Below are positions 15,728 through 23,846 of a stretch of 64,000 nt of DNA, in pieces. The stretch comes from G965215145 sp965215145 (GTDB lineage: Bacteria; Bacteroidota; Rhodothermia; Rhodothermales; JANQRZ01), in NCBI GenBank assembly GCA_965215145.1, contig OZ244038.1:1860001-1924000 (forward strand). The letters run 5' to 3'. The position numbers and the translations under genes were made by a program. The notes under the pieces were generated by a model. That model saw only the letters and a program-made list of their open reading frames with translations, did not search any database and was not told the DNA's origin. How positions within the stretch are numbered: position 1 is the first letter of the stretch; every line of letters begins with the position of its first letter.

Positions 15728-16087
15728 ATGGCACGGCTGACACTACTCCTCACGGTACTCCTCGTCGGCGGCTGCCACACGCTCCGGGGGGAGGACTGGC
15801 GTTCGTCGCAGCAGCGTGAGCGGGACCGGGCCGAGGACGAGGCCATCGCCGTGGCCTACGACCACGCGGTCACGGCGGGGTTCGGGGAGGCGGTGCGGGG
15901 AGCGGAAGTATTTGCGGAGTACCGCCCCGGTCGCCCAGGCGGCAGCGATCCAGGCATGTGGGTGGTGACCTTCTTCCGCGGCGACGCCTTCGGCAACGTC
16001 GTCAACACGTGGGAGGCCGCTGTCTGGCCGGATCCCGAGGCGGGTGGTCTTGAGGTGAGGCAGGCCGGGCCGGGGGGGGAGGATTGA
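15728..16087 (+). CDS. small lipoprotein, unknown function
   Basis: 119 residues with a lipoprotein signal peptide: hydrophobic run and lipobox LVGGC (Cys 16). The mature part is hydrophilic, with WVVTFFRGDAFGNVVNTWEA near the C-terminus. No known domain recognised. Its stop overlaps the hutH start (TGATG), so it is translationally linked to hutH and likely part of the hut transcript, an unexpected partner for cytosolic histidine catabolism. Confidence 0.75.
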   Translation: MARLTLLLTVLLVGGCHTLRGEDWRSSQQRERDRAEDEAIAVAYDHAVTAGFGEAVRGAEVFAEYRPGRPGGSDPGMWVVTFFRGDAFGNVVNTWEAAVWPDPEAGGLEVRQAGPGGED

Positions 16088-17640
16088 TGGAATCGCGCCG
16101 ATCTGCCCCGTCTGCGTCGGGCGCCGCTGAGGCTGTTCCCGTCCGCATCGCCACCCTCTACGACGACCTCGACCGGAGCCTCTCCGCGCTGCGCGCGGAC
16201 GCTTCGCGGGTGGCGGCCTCGCGCGCCGTCGTCGAGCGGGCGCTGGCGGACGGGGCGACGTACTACGGCATCAACACCGGGTTTGGGGCGCTGGCGCGGC
16301 GGCGGATCGCGCCGGAGCAGACGGAGCAGCTACAAGAGAACCTCGTCCGCAGCCACGCCGTCGGCGTCGGCCCGCTGGTCCCGAGGTCGATTGCGCGGCT
16401 GATGCTGCGGCTAAAGGTCCACGCCCTCGGCCTCGGCCACTCCGGCGTCTCGGAGGCGACGTTCGAGCGGCTGCTCGTGATGGCCGAGCGCGACCTCGTC
16501 CCGGCCGTCCCGAGCCGCGGCAGCCTCGGCGCCTCCGGCGACCTCGCGCCGCTGGCCCACCTCGCGCTCCCGCTCCTCGGCCGCGGTGAGGTGTGGGACG
16601 CGGCGGGGGAGGGGACGCGCCCAGTCGCTGAGGTGCTCGACGAGCACGGGCTGGCGCCGATCACGCTGAAGGCGAAGGACGGCCTCGCCCTCATCAACGG
16701 CACGCAGCTCATGGCGGCCTACGGCGCGTTCGTGCTCGAAAAGGCCATGCGGCTCCTCACCACCGCCGACGTGCTCGCGGCGATGAGCCTGGAGGCGCTG
16801 CAGGGGAGCATCCGCCCGTTCGACGCGCGCGTGCAGGCGGTCCGCCCGCATCCGGGGCAGCGGGCCGTCGCCGAGAACGTGCGCGCGCTGCTGGGGGGGA
16901 GCGAGATCCTCGAGAGCCACCGCGACTGCGGGAGGGTGCAGGACCCGTACTCGCTGCGCTGCGTGCCGCAGGTCCACGGCGCCTCCCGCGACGCGCTCGC
17001 CCACGCCGCCGCCGTCGTCGAGCGCGAGCTGAACAGCGTCACCGACAACCCGCTGGTGTTTCAGGAGGGCGAGCCGGCCGTCGTCTCCGGCGGCAACTTC
17101 CACGGGCAGCCCCTCGCCCTCGCGCTCGACTACGCCGCCATCGCGCTGGCCGAGCTGGCGAGCATCGCCGAGCGCCGGACGTACCTGCTGCTCGAAGGCA
17201 ACGACGGCCTCCCGGCGTTCCTCATGCGCGAGACCGGGATCAACTCGGGGTTCATGATGCCGCAGTACACCGCCGCCGCGCTGGTCTCGGAGAACAAGGT
17301 GCTCTGCCACCCCGCGAGCGTGGACTCGATCCCATCGAGCCGGGGGCAGGAGGACCACGTCTCGATGGGGAGCGTCGCCGCGGTGAAGCTGCTGAGCGTG
17401 CTCTCGAACGTCGAGCACGTGCTAGGCATCGAGCTGATGACGGCGGCGCAGGCCCTCGACTACCGCGCGCCGCTGCGGCCGGGCCGCGGCGTCGAGGCCG
17501 CGCACGCCCTCGTCCGCCGCCACGTCCCCCACCGCGAGGCCGACGCCGGCTTCGCCGCCGACCTCGCCCGCTGCGTCGCCGCCGTCCGCGACGGCGAGGT
17601 CATCCCCGTCGCCGAGGCCGAGGCCGGCCCGCTGCACTGA
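16087..17640 (+). CDS. hutH: histidine ammonia-lyase
   Basis: First step of histidine degradation: histidine to urocanate and ammonia. 517 residues, family-typical. The Ala-Ser-Gly that cyclises to the MIO prosthetic group is in SLGASGDLAPLAHLAL (about residue 151). Also present: YGINTGFGAL, QVHGASRDAL, SVTDNPLVF, SGGNFHGQPLAL and QEDHVSMGSVAA. The ATG at 16087 overlaps the lipoprotein stop. hutI follows after 14 bp. Cytosolic tetramer in the known family. Confidence 0.97.
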   Translation: MESRRSAPSASGAAEAVPVRIATLYDDLDRSLSALRADASRVAASRAVVERALADGATYYGINTGFGALARRRIAPEQTEQLQENLVRSHAVGVGPLVPRSIARLMLRLKVHALGLGHSGVSEATFERLLVMAERDLVPAVPSRGSLGASGDLAPLAHLALPLLGRGEVWDAAGEGTRPVAEVLDEHGLAPITLKAKDGLALINGTQLMAAYGAFVLEKAMRLLTTADVLAAMSLEALQGSIRPFDARVQAVRPHPGQRAVAENVRALLGGSEILESHRDCGRVQDPYSLRCVPQVHGASRDALAHAAAVVERELNSVTDNPLVFQEGEPAVVSGGNFHGQPLALALDYAAIALAELASIAERRTYLLLEGNDGLPAFLMRETGINSGFMMPQYTAAALVSENKVLCHPASVDSIPSSRGQEDHVSMGSVAAVKLLSVLSNVEHVLGIELMTAAQALDYRAPLRPGRGVEAAHALVRRHVPHREADAGFAADLARCVAAVRDGEVIPVAEAEAGPLH

Positions 17641-17654
17641 CCCCGAACCTCGCC

Positions 17655-18884
17655 GTGCCCGTTCTTACCGACATCGCCACGCTCGCCACCTGCCGCGCCG
17701 ACGGCAGCCAGGGCGAGGTCCACGCCGTCCAGGATGCGGCGCTGGTGTGGGAGGGGGATACGGTCCGGTGGGTGGGGCCGGCGGCGGAGATGCCGGACGC
17801 GTTCGCCGGGATGGAGCGCGAGAGCGCCGGCGGGCGGCTCGTCGTGCCGGGGCTGGTGGACGGCCACACCCACCTCGCCTTCGGCGGATGGCGCGCCGAC
17901 GAGTTCGAGCGGAGGCTGCGCGGCGAGACGTACCTCGACATCGCCCGCGCCGGCGGCGGCATCCGGCGCACTATGCGTGACACCCGTGCCGCTAGCGAAG
18001 ACGACCTCGCTGAGCGCGCCGCTGGTTTCCTAAAAGGGATGCGGCGGCTCGGCGTCACGACGGTCGAGGCGAAGAGCGGCTACGGGCTCTCGACGGAGGA
18101 CGAGCTGAAGACGCTCCGGGTCTACCGCCGCCTCGCGGAGGAGCAGCCGACCCGGCTCATCCCCACGTTCCTCGGCGCCCACACCGTCCCCCCCGAGTAC
18201 GCCGACCGCCGGGCCGACTACGTCCGGCTCGTCCAGGAGGAGATGATCCCGCGGGTGGCAGCGGAGGGGCTCGCGCGGTTCTGCGACGTGTTCGTCGAGG
18301 AGTCGGCATTCGGGGTGGAGGAGGCGCGGGGGATCTTCGAGACGGCGGAGGCCCACGGCCTCGGCGGGAAGGTCCACGCCGACCAGCTCTCCGACGGAGG
18401 CGGTGCCCGCCTCGCCGCCGGGGTCGGCGCCGCCTCGGCCGACCACCTCGAAGCGCTCTCCGAGGACGGCGTCGCTGCGCTCGCCGGCTCGGGCGTGGTC
18501 GCGGTCACGCTGCCGCTGGCGGCGCTCTACCTCCGCAGCCCGTTCGCCCCCGCGCGGGCGCTCATCGCGGCCGGCGTCCCCGTCGCCGTCGCCACCGACT
18601 TCAACCCCGGCAGCGCGCCGAGCTACGACCTGCACCTCGCCCTGCTCCTCGCCTGCACGATGCAGCGGATGACGCCGGCCGAGGCGCTGAAGGGCGCAAC
18701 CGTCATCGCCGCGCAGGCCATCGGGATGGAGGCCGAGGTGGGGTCGCTGGAGCCGGGCAAGCGCGCCGACTTTGCGGTGATCGACGCGCCGGACCCGACG
18801 CACTGGCTCTACCACTTCCGCCCGAACGCCTGCGTCCGCACGGTGATCGGTGGGAAGACGGTGTGGGAGGCGCCCAGTGCCTGA
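17655..18884 (+). CDS. hutI: imidazolonepropionase
   Basis: Third step of histidine degradation: imidazolone propionate to N-formimino-glutamate. 409 residues from GTG at 17655. Amidohydrolase fold with the metal motif VDGHTHLAFGG, TTVEAKSGYGL, FLGAHTVPPEY, KVHADQLSDGG and ATDFNPGSAPS. The end overlaps the hutG start by 8 bp, indicating coupled translation. Confidence 0.96.
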   Translation: MPVLTDIATLATCRADGSQGEVHAVQDAALVWEGDTVRWVGPAAEMPDAFAGMERESAGGRLVVPGLVDGHTHLAFGGWRADEFERRLRGETYLDIARAGGGIRRTMRDTRAASEDDLAERAAGFLKGMRRLGVTTVEAKSGYGLSTEDELKTLRVYRRLAEEQPTRLIPTFLGAHTVPPEYADRRADYVRLVQEEMIPRVAAEGLARFCDVFVEESAFGVEEARGIFETAEAHGLGGKVHADQLSDGGGARLAAGVGAASADHLEALSEDGVAALAGSGVVAVTLPLAALYLRSPFAPARALIAAGVPVAVATDFNPGSAPSYDLHLALLLACTMQRMTPAEALKGATVIAAQAIGMEAEVGSLEPGKRADFAVIDAPDPTHWLYHFRPNACVRTVIGGKTVWEAPSA

Positions 18885-19848
18885 GTTGACGCCGCCCGAT
18901 ATCCCCGCGCCCGACAAGGCTGCCGACGACCCCCGCCTCGGCCACTGGCTCACCGCCAACCGCGACGCCGACGCGGCCGACGTGGTGATCGTCGGGTTCC
19001 CCTCGGACGAGGGCGTGCGGCACAACGGGGGGCGCCCCGGCGCGGCCGATGGGCCCGCCGCGATCCGCCGCCACCTCTACCGCCTCACCCCCGACGCCGA
19101 GCGCCCCGAGCCGTTCATCCGACTCATGGAGGGGACGGCCGACCTCGGCGATGTGCCGGTGACGGGCGACGTGGAGCGGGATCAGGAGGCCCTCGGTGCG
19201 ATCCTCGCCCCGCTCCTCCGGACTAAAACGGTGATCGTGCTCGGTGGCGGCCACGAGACGAGCTACGGGCACTTCCTCGGCTACGTCGGCGCTGGGCTCG
19301 GCGTCCACATTCAGAACTGGGATGCCCACGCCGACGTGCGCCCGCTGAAGGACGGCCGCGCGCACTCGGGCTCGCCGTTCCGGCAGGCGTTGGAGCACCC
19401 CTCCGGCCGGTGCCGGCGCTACTCCGTCGCCGGCCTCCAGCCGCACAGCACCGCCCACGTCCACGCCGACTACGTCCGCGCGCGCGGCGGCGAGGTGGTC
19501 TGGCGCCGCGACCTCGACGCCGAGCGCGTCCGTGCCATCGCAGCGGACTCCGCCGCGCCCACGATGGTCACCTTCGACCTCGACGCGGTGGACGCCGCCG
19601 CGATGCCCGGCGTCAGCGCCCCAAACCCCGGCGGGCTCCCGGCCGCATTGTGGCTACGCGCGGCCTTCGAGGCCGGGCGCTCCCCGGCCGTCCGCTCGAT
19701 GGACGTCGTAGAACTCAGCCCGCCGCACGACGAGGGCGGGCGCTCGGCTCGGCTCGCCGCGCTGACCGTGTGGGAGGTGCTTCGGGGGATCGCGGCGCGG
19801 CGGACGAGAAACGGCGGGGCAGCCCGGAGCCGTCCCGCCGTCCTCTGA
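18877..19848 (+). CDS. hutG: formimidoylglutamase (arginase family)
   Basis: Final step here: N-formimino-glutamate to glutamate and formamide. 323 residues from GTG at 18877, inside the last codons of hutI; a GTG/ATG upstream would only add hutI-overlapping sequence. Arginase/agmatinase manganese ligands are visible in GGGHETSYG, NWDAHADVR and TFDLDAVDAAAMPG. The position after hutI supports formimidoylglutamase rather than arginase or agmatinase. The glutamate product could feed the glutamate dehydrogenase at 28 kb. Confidence 0.92.
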   Translation: MPELTPPDIPAPDKAADDPRLGHWLTANRDADAADVVIVGFPSDEGVRHNGGRPGAADGPAAIRRHLYRLTPDAERPEPFIRLMEGTADLGDVPVTGDVERDQEALGAILAPLLRTKTVIVLGGGHETSYGHFLGYVGAGLGVHIQNWDAHADVRPLKDGRAHSGSPFRQALEHPSGRCRRYSVAGLQPHSTAHVHADYVRARGGEVVWRRDLDAERVRAIAADSAAPTMVTFDLDAVDAAAMPGVSAPNPGGLPAALWLRAAFEAGRSPAVRSMDVVELSPPHDEGGRSARLAALTVWEVLRGIAARRTRNGGAARSRPAVL

Positions 19849-19865
19849 AATCCGTCCTCTGGGAC

Positions 19866-20915
19866 TCAGGCGATCATCCCCTCGACCACCGCCGTCTTCT
19901 GCTGCCCGTTGGTTTTGGACACCGGGGCGAGCTGGTAGAGGCAGGCGCCCCACGTCAGCCCCGCGCCGAAGGCCACGAACGCGAGCGTGTCGCCAGGCGA
20001 GACCCGCCCCTCGTCGTAGGCCTCCGAGAGCGCGATCGGGACGGTGGCGGCCGAGGTATTCCCGTAGCGCTCGACGTTGATGACCACCTTCTCCTTCGGC
20101 AGCCCGGCCTGCTCGGCGGCGTAGTCGATGATGCGCTTGTTGGCCTGGTGGGGGATGAAGAGGTCGATGTCGTCGGCGGTCAGCCCGGCCGCGCCCATCA
20201 CCTCGTCGAGCGTCTCGACCATCTTGCGCGTGGCGAACTTGAAGACCTCGCGGCCATTCATGCGGAGGTAGTGCTCGCCGTTGTCGAGCCGCTCGTAGGT
20301 GGCCGGCTTGCTGGTGCCGCCGGAGGGCTGGACGATGAAGTCCCACCCCGAGCCGTCGGAGCCGAGCGTCGAGGCGAGCGAGCCGGTGCCGGGCGCGGCG
20401 GCCTGGAGCACGACGGCGCCGGCGCCGTCGCCGAAGAGGACGCACGTCGCGCGGTCGGTCCAGTCGAGGTGGCGCGTGAGGATCTCGGCGCCGATGACGA
20501 GCACCGTGTTGGCCGCGCCGGCGGCGACGAACTGGTGCCCCGTGACGAGGCCGTAGACGAACCCCGTGCAGCCGACGACGAGCGTCATCGCCCCGGCGTT
20601 CGGCGCGCCGAGGGCGTGCTGGACCTGGCTCGACACCGGCGGCGCGAGGTAGTCCGGGCTGGAGGTCGCGACGATAATGAGGTCCACGTCGGCCGGGTCG
20701 ACCTCGGCCCGCGCGAGCGCGCGCTCAGCCGCACGCGTGGCGAACTCGGAGGTGTGGTCGTCGAGGTCGGCGAGCCGCCGCTCCGCGATCCCGGAGCGCG
20801 AGCGGATCCACTCGTCCGACGTGTCGACGACGTGCTCGAGGTCCTCGTTCGTGAGCACCCGCTCGGGGACGTAATGGCCCCACCCCGTGATGGTGCTGCC
20901 GCGAAGTCCGTTCAT
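19866..20915 (-). CDS. fabH: 3-oxoacyl-ACP synthase III (KAS III)
   Basis: Starts fatty acid synthesis by condensing acyl-CoA with malonyl-ACP. 349 residues from ATG at 20915; an in-frame upstream start would add a poorly coding leader. Catalytic triad: Cys 116 in LVVGCTGF, His in FIPHQANKRI and Asn in RYGNTSAATVP. Length is slightly above the E. coli enzyme. Convergent with hutG (17-bp gap). Could be a paralogous condensing enzyme used for secondary metabolites, but all catalytic residues fit FabH. Confidence 0.93.
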   Translation of the reverse strand: MNGLRGSTITGWGHYVPERVLTNEDLEHVVDTSDEWIRSRSGIAERRLADLDDHTSEFATRAAERALARAEVDPADVDLIIVATSSPDYLAPPVSSQVQHALGAPNAGAMTLVVGCTGFVYGLVTGHQFVAAGAANTVLVIGAEILTRHLDWTDRATCVLFGDGAGAVVLQAAAPGTGSLASTLGSDGSGWDFIVQPSGGTSKPATYERLDNGEHYLRMNGREVFKFATRKMVETLDEVMGAAGLTADDIDLFIPHQANKRIIDYAAEQAGLPKEKVVINVERYGNTSAATVPIALSEAYDEGRVSPGDTLAFVAFGAGLTWGACLYQLAPVSKTNGQQKTAVVEGMIA

Positions 20916-20962
20916 AGTAGAGCCAGGAGGGTGATGGGGGTGAGGGGCGCCCCGAGCAAGCA

Positions 20963-20971
20963 AGGAAGGTA
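20963..20971 (-). promoter_or_regulatory. promoter -7-like box TACCTTCCT (fabH)
   Basis: Minus-strand TACCTTCCT about 48 bp upstream of the fabH start; fits TANNTTY but lacks the final G. Confidence 0.35.
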
Positions 20972-20994
20972 CCACCGCCGCGCCGGCCCGAGCG

Positions 20995-21009
20995 CTTAAC
21001 GCCGTTAAG
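20995..21009. promoter_or_regulatory. 15-bp inverted repeat CTTAACG-C-CGTTAAG
   Basis: Perfect 7-bp arms with a 1-nt centre, AT-richer than its surroundings. It sits 5 bp after the hydrolase stop and 24 bp before the fabH promoter-like box, so it may be an operator for fabH; the loop is too short for a terminator. Confidence 0.4.
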
Positions 21010-21014
21010 TCGCA

Positions 21015-21680
21015 TCAGGTTGCCGCGCCGCGCGGGCGGAAGCGGCCGTGGCGGAGGAAGTGCAGCGTGTGCCGGGCCACAGCGGCGCTCCGCATCGGGA
21101 ACGTGTGGCCGAGCGGGAGCACGAGGAAGTCGGCCATCCCGTCGAGCCGCGCCCGCTCCACGGCGACGGTCCCGTCGTTCGGGCCGCCGTGGGCGCGGTT
21201 GAACCACGGGAAGATCACCCGGCTCCCCGCGATCACCCCCGCCTCGAAGCCCGCCGGCGGCAGCGCCAGCGGGACGCTCTCGGGGCCGAGACCGAGCTCG
21301 CGGAGGGCGGGGCCGCACCACCACCGGAACGGCCAGCGGTCGCGGACGAGGTCGGCGGCGGCGCTGCCGCGGTTCGGCGGGGCGAGCATGACTGCGCGCG
21401 AGCCCGCCGGCAGCCCGTGCCGCGCGGCGTAGGCCCGCACGAGGATGCCGCCGAGCGAGTGCGTCACGAAGTGGACGGCCCCCGACTCCTCCCGTGCCCG
21501 CTCGACGAGGGGGCGGACGTGCCGCTCGGCCAGCTCCGCGATGGGGTGGCACGTCGAGGGGTACCCCCGGTTGACCGTGCGGAAGCCCTCGTCCTCCAGC
21601 CGCCGCGCGAGGGGCCGCATCGAGCGGGCCGTCCGGCCGAGGCCGTGGAGGAGGATGACGGTGCTGGGGGCTTCGGGCAC
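21015..21680 (-). CDS. alpha/beta hydrolase (lipase-like)
   Basis: 221 residues from GTG at 21680 (VPEAPSTVILLHGLGR). HGLGRTA forms the oxyanion-hole loop and THSLGG carries the nucleophilic Ser; a late His in PLGHTFPM is the likely third triad member, and Asp of NDGTV a candidate acid. No signal peptide with this start. Resembles triacylglycerol lipase-like esterases used in lipid turnover; adjacency to fabH is suggestive only. It diverges from the Uma2 gene, sharing a 63-bp spacer. Confidence 0.8.
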   Translation of the reverse strand: MPEAPSTVILLHGLGRTARSMRPLARRLEDEGFRTVNRGYPSTCHPIAELAERHVRPLVERAREESGAVHFVTHSLGGILVRAYAARHGLPAGSRAVMLAPPNRGSAAADLVRDRWPFRWWCGPALRELGLGPESVPLALPPAGFEAGVIAGSRVIFPWFNRAHGGPNDGTVAVERARLDGMADFLVLPLGHTFPMRSAAVARHTLHFLRHGRFRPRGAAT

Positions 21681-21707
21681 GGGTTGCGCGGGCGGCGGGG
21701 CGTGGGT

Positions 21708-21716
21708 TACGTTCGT
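21708..21716 (+). promoter_or_regulatory. promoter -7-like box TACGTTCGT (Uma2 gene)
   Basis: TACGTTCGT 28 bp upstream of the ATG at 21744, with TTG at 21684-21686, 21 bp before it. Confidence 0.4.
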
Positions 21717-21743
21717 GCACGCCCGAGCCCGCCCCGCGATCCT

Positions 21744-22373
21744 ATGGCCGCCTATCCCGCCACCCACCGTCGCATGACGCCGGAGGAGTACTTCGCCTGG
21801 TCCGAGGAGCAGGAGGTCCGGTACGAGTACTTCGACGGCGAGGTCTTCGCCATGGCCGGCGGCACCCGCGACCACGCCCTCATTACCTCGAACCTGATCC
21901 GCCTGCTTGGGAATGCGCTCAGCGGCTCCGGCTGCCGCGTGTTCACGGCCGACCTGCGGGTGCAGATCGCCGAGAGCACCCGCTACACCTACCCCGACCT
22001 CACCGTCGTCTGCGGCGAGGAGCGGTTCCTCGGGGACTCGCGGGTGACGCTGCTCAACCCGACCCTCCTCGTCGAGGTGCTCTCCGACTCGACGGCCGAC
22101 TACGACCGGGGGTCAAAATTTGAGGGCTACCGGCGGATTTGGTCGCTGCGGGAGGTGGTGTTCGTGGCGCAGGATCGCCCGGCCGTCGAGGTCTTCCGCC
22201 GGGGCGGCGACGGGCGGTGGACGCTGTTCGAGCCGGAGGGCGGCGCGGTCACGCTCGCCTCCGTCGGCGCGACGGTCCCCGTCGAGGAGGTCTACGAGGG
22301 AGTCGACTTCTCGGCCCGGCCGCCCGGAGGCCGCCCGGGAGCCGCCCGCGCGGCTAGCGCGTCGTCGGGGTGA
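21744..22373 (+). CDS. Uma2-family (DUF820) restriction-endonuclease-like protein
   Basis: 209 residues. Opens with RRMTPEEYFAWSEEQEVRYEYFDGEV and holds the PD-(D/E)XK-like core (YPDLTVVCGEERF, then LLVEVLSDSTADYDRG). Uma2 proteins are abundant in cyanobacteria and other genomes with repeat-rich DNA; their targets are unknown. Single gene, convergent with and overlapping the downstream amidohydrolase by 20 bp. No partner methylase nearby, so a classical restriction system is not indicated. Confidence 0.85.
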   Translation: MAAYPATHRRMTPEEYFAWSEEQEVRYEYFDGEVFAMAGGTRDHALITSNLIRLLGNALSGSGCRVFTADLRVQIAESTRYTYPDLTVVCGEERFLGDSRVTLLNPTLLVEVLSDSTADYDRGSKFEGYRRIWSLREVVFVAQDRPAVEVFRRGGDGRWTLFEPEGGAVTLASVGATVPVEEVYEGVDFSARPPGGRPGAARAASASSG

Positions 22374-23694
22374 GGCCGGGGTCGCGGTCGAGGAACTCGT
22401 CGTAGAGGTCCGTCTGCCGCGAGACCAGGGGGACGCGGTAGCCGTCGATGAAGAGGTGCGTCACCTGGGTCTCCGTCTCGAACGGGTCGCCGGTGGCGAC
22501 GAACAGCGTGGCGTGCTTGCCCGCCTCGACGGAGCCCATCCGGTCGGCGACGCCGAACATCCGGGCGGGCGCGATGGTGACGGCCTCGAGCGCCTGCTGC
22601 GGCCCGAACCCGTGGCGCTGGCCGTAGGCCGCGGCGAAGCCGGCGTGGAACGGGAGGTTCCGCGCGTCGTGCGCGCCGCCGGCCCCCAGCGACGCCGTCC
22701 GCAGCGCCACCGGCACGCCGGCCGCGTAGAGCAGCGCCGCGTTCTCGTAGGCCCGGTCGTAGCGGTCGCTGTCGCGGGTGGGGAGCGCGAGCACGGGGCC
22801 GGTGATGACTGGGAGCCCCGACTCCGCGAGCCGGTCGGCCACGCGCCAGCCCTCGGCGGCACCCATCAGGATCGCCCGCACGCCCTTCTCCTCGACCCAT
22901 CCCATCACGTCGAGGAGGTCCTGCGCCGCGTTCGCCTCGATCAGCAGCGGCACCTCGCCGCGGACGACGGGCAGCAGCGCCTCCATCTCGGGCACGTACT
23001 CCCGCACGACCGTCGGGTCGGGGTCGGCCTGCGCGGCCGAGTCGATCCGGGCGAAGAGGAGCGCCTGCTCCCACGTCTCATTCAGCTTCTCGCGGGCCTC
23101 CTTCGCCTGCTTCTCGCGGGCCTCCTGGTCGCGGCGGTCGAAGAACCCCCGCCGCGCGGCCGAGGGGAAGTTCGCCACGACGCCGCGGAAGCCGGCGTCC
23201 ATCTGCTCGGGCGTGTAGCCGTGGAGGCTGACCAGCGCCGCCGTCCCCGGCATCAGCCCCGAGGCCGGAGTGACGAGCACCGTCGTGACGCCGTTGAGGC
23301 GGGTCGTGGGGATGTGGACCGAGGAGGCGTTGACGGCCGTGAGCGTCAGCATGTGCGGGGTGACCTCCCCGATCTCCTGGTAGTCGCGAGTCTCGTCGAG
23401 CGCGCCGATCTCGGTGAGGCCGACCTTCGTGCCGCTGTCGATCAGGCCGGGGTAGACGGTGCCGCCGTCGCACGGGACGACCTCGGCCCCGGCCGGCGCC
23501 GCCACGCCCGCGCCGACGGCCTCGATGAGCCCGTCGCGGATCACGACCGTCCCGTTCTCGACGGTCCCGTCCGTGACCGTCTCGATCCGGCAGTCCGTGA
23601 GGGCGAACGTGCCGGCGCGGCCCTCGTCGGGGATCTGCGCCGTGGCAGAGAGGGGGGAGAGGAGAAGGAGGAGGGAGAAGAGAGAGCGACTCAT
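22354..23694 (-). CDS. exported amidohydrolase-like protein lacking the HxH metal motif
   Basis: 446 residues with signal peptide (cleavage near SATAQ, residue 20). Amidohydrolase fold: N-terminal beta domain (IETVTDGTVENGTVVIRDG), barrel and C-terminal EAVTIAPARMFGVADRMGSV plus GKHATLFVATGDPFE. Where active enzymes have xHxH after the first strand, this one reads YPGLIDSGTKVGL, so the two metal-binding His are missing. Coiled-coil-like charged helix near residues 165-190. Third in a same-strand group of three related genes (transcribed 27075 toward 22354). Perhaps a non-catalytic or altered partner of the intact middle protein. Confidence 0.8.
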   Translation of the reverse strand: MSRSLFSLLLLLSPLSATAQIPDEGRAGTFALTDCRIETVTDGTVENGTVVIRDGLIEAVGAGVAAPAGAEVVPCDGGTVYPGLIDSGTKVGLTEIGALDETRDYQEIGEVTPHMLTLTAVNASSVHIPTTRLNGVTTVLVTPASGLMPGTAALVSLHGYTPEQMDAGFRGVVANFPSAARRGFFDRRDQEAREKQAKEAREKLNETWEQALLFARIDSAAQADPDPTVVREYVPEMEALLPVVRGEVPLLIEANAAQDLLDVMGWVEEKGVRAILMGAAEGWRVADRLAESGLPVITGPVLALPTRDSDRYDRAYENAALLYAAGVPVALRTASLGAGGAHDARNLPFHAGFAAAYGQRHGFGPQQALEAVTIAPARMFGVADRMGSVEAGKHATLFVATGDPFETETQVTHLFIDGYRVPLVSRQTDLYDEFLDRDPGLTPTTR

Positions 23695-23721
23695 GTGGTT
23701 GGCCTGGGTCTTTCCAACAAT

Positions 23722-23828
23722 GTCATCCTGAGCGGAGTCGGAGGCGGAGTGAAGGATCTCTCCGGGCGGAACGTCAACCCTGCGCGGAGCCTGTGCTGAA
23801 CGCCGTCGAAGTACTCGCTGAGGATGAC
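23722..23828. repeat. 107-bp intergenic element with inverted ends
   Basis: Begins GTCATCCTGAGCG and ends CGCTGAGGATGAC (12 of 13 complementary), with AAGGATCTC inside. It lies between the second and third amidohydrolase genes. Spacers with this start sequence occur in many bacterial genomes; only one copy is visible here. Confidence 0.6.
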
Positions 23829-23846
23829 GAGGGGCAGGAGAGGGGG

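Noticed and set aside
21744..22373. Part of a restriction-modification or defence island
   Set aside because: Uma2 stands alone, with no methylase, helicase or other defence gene nearby.
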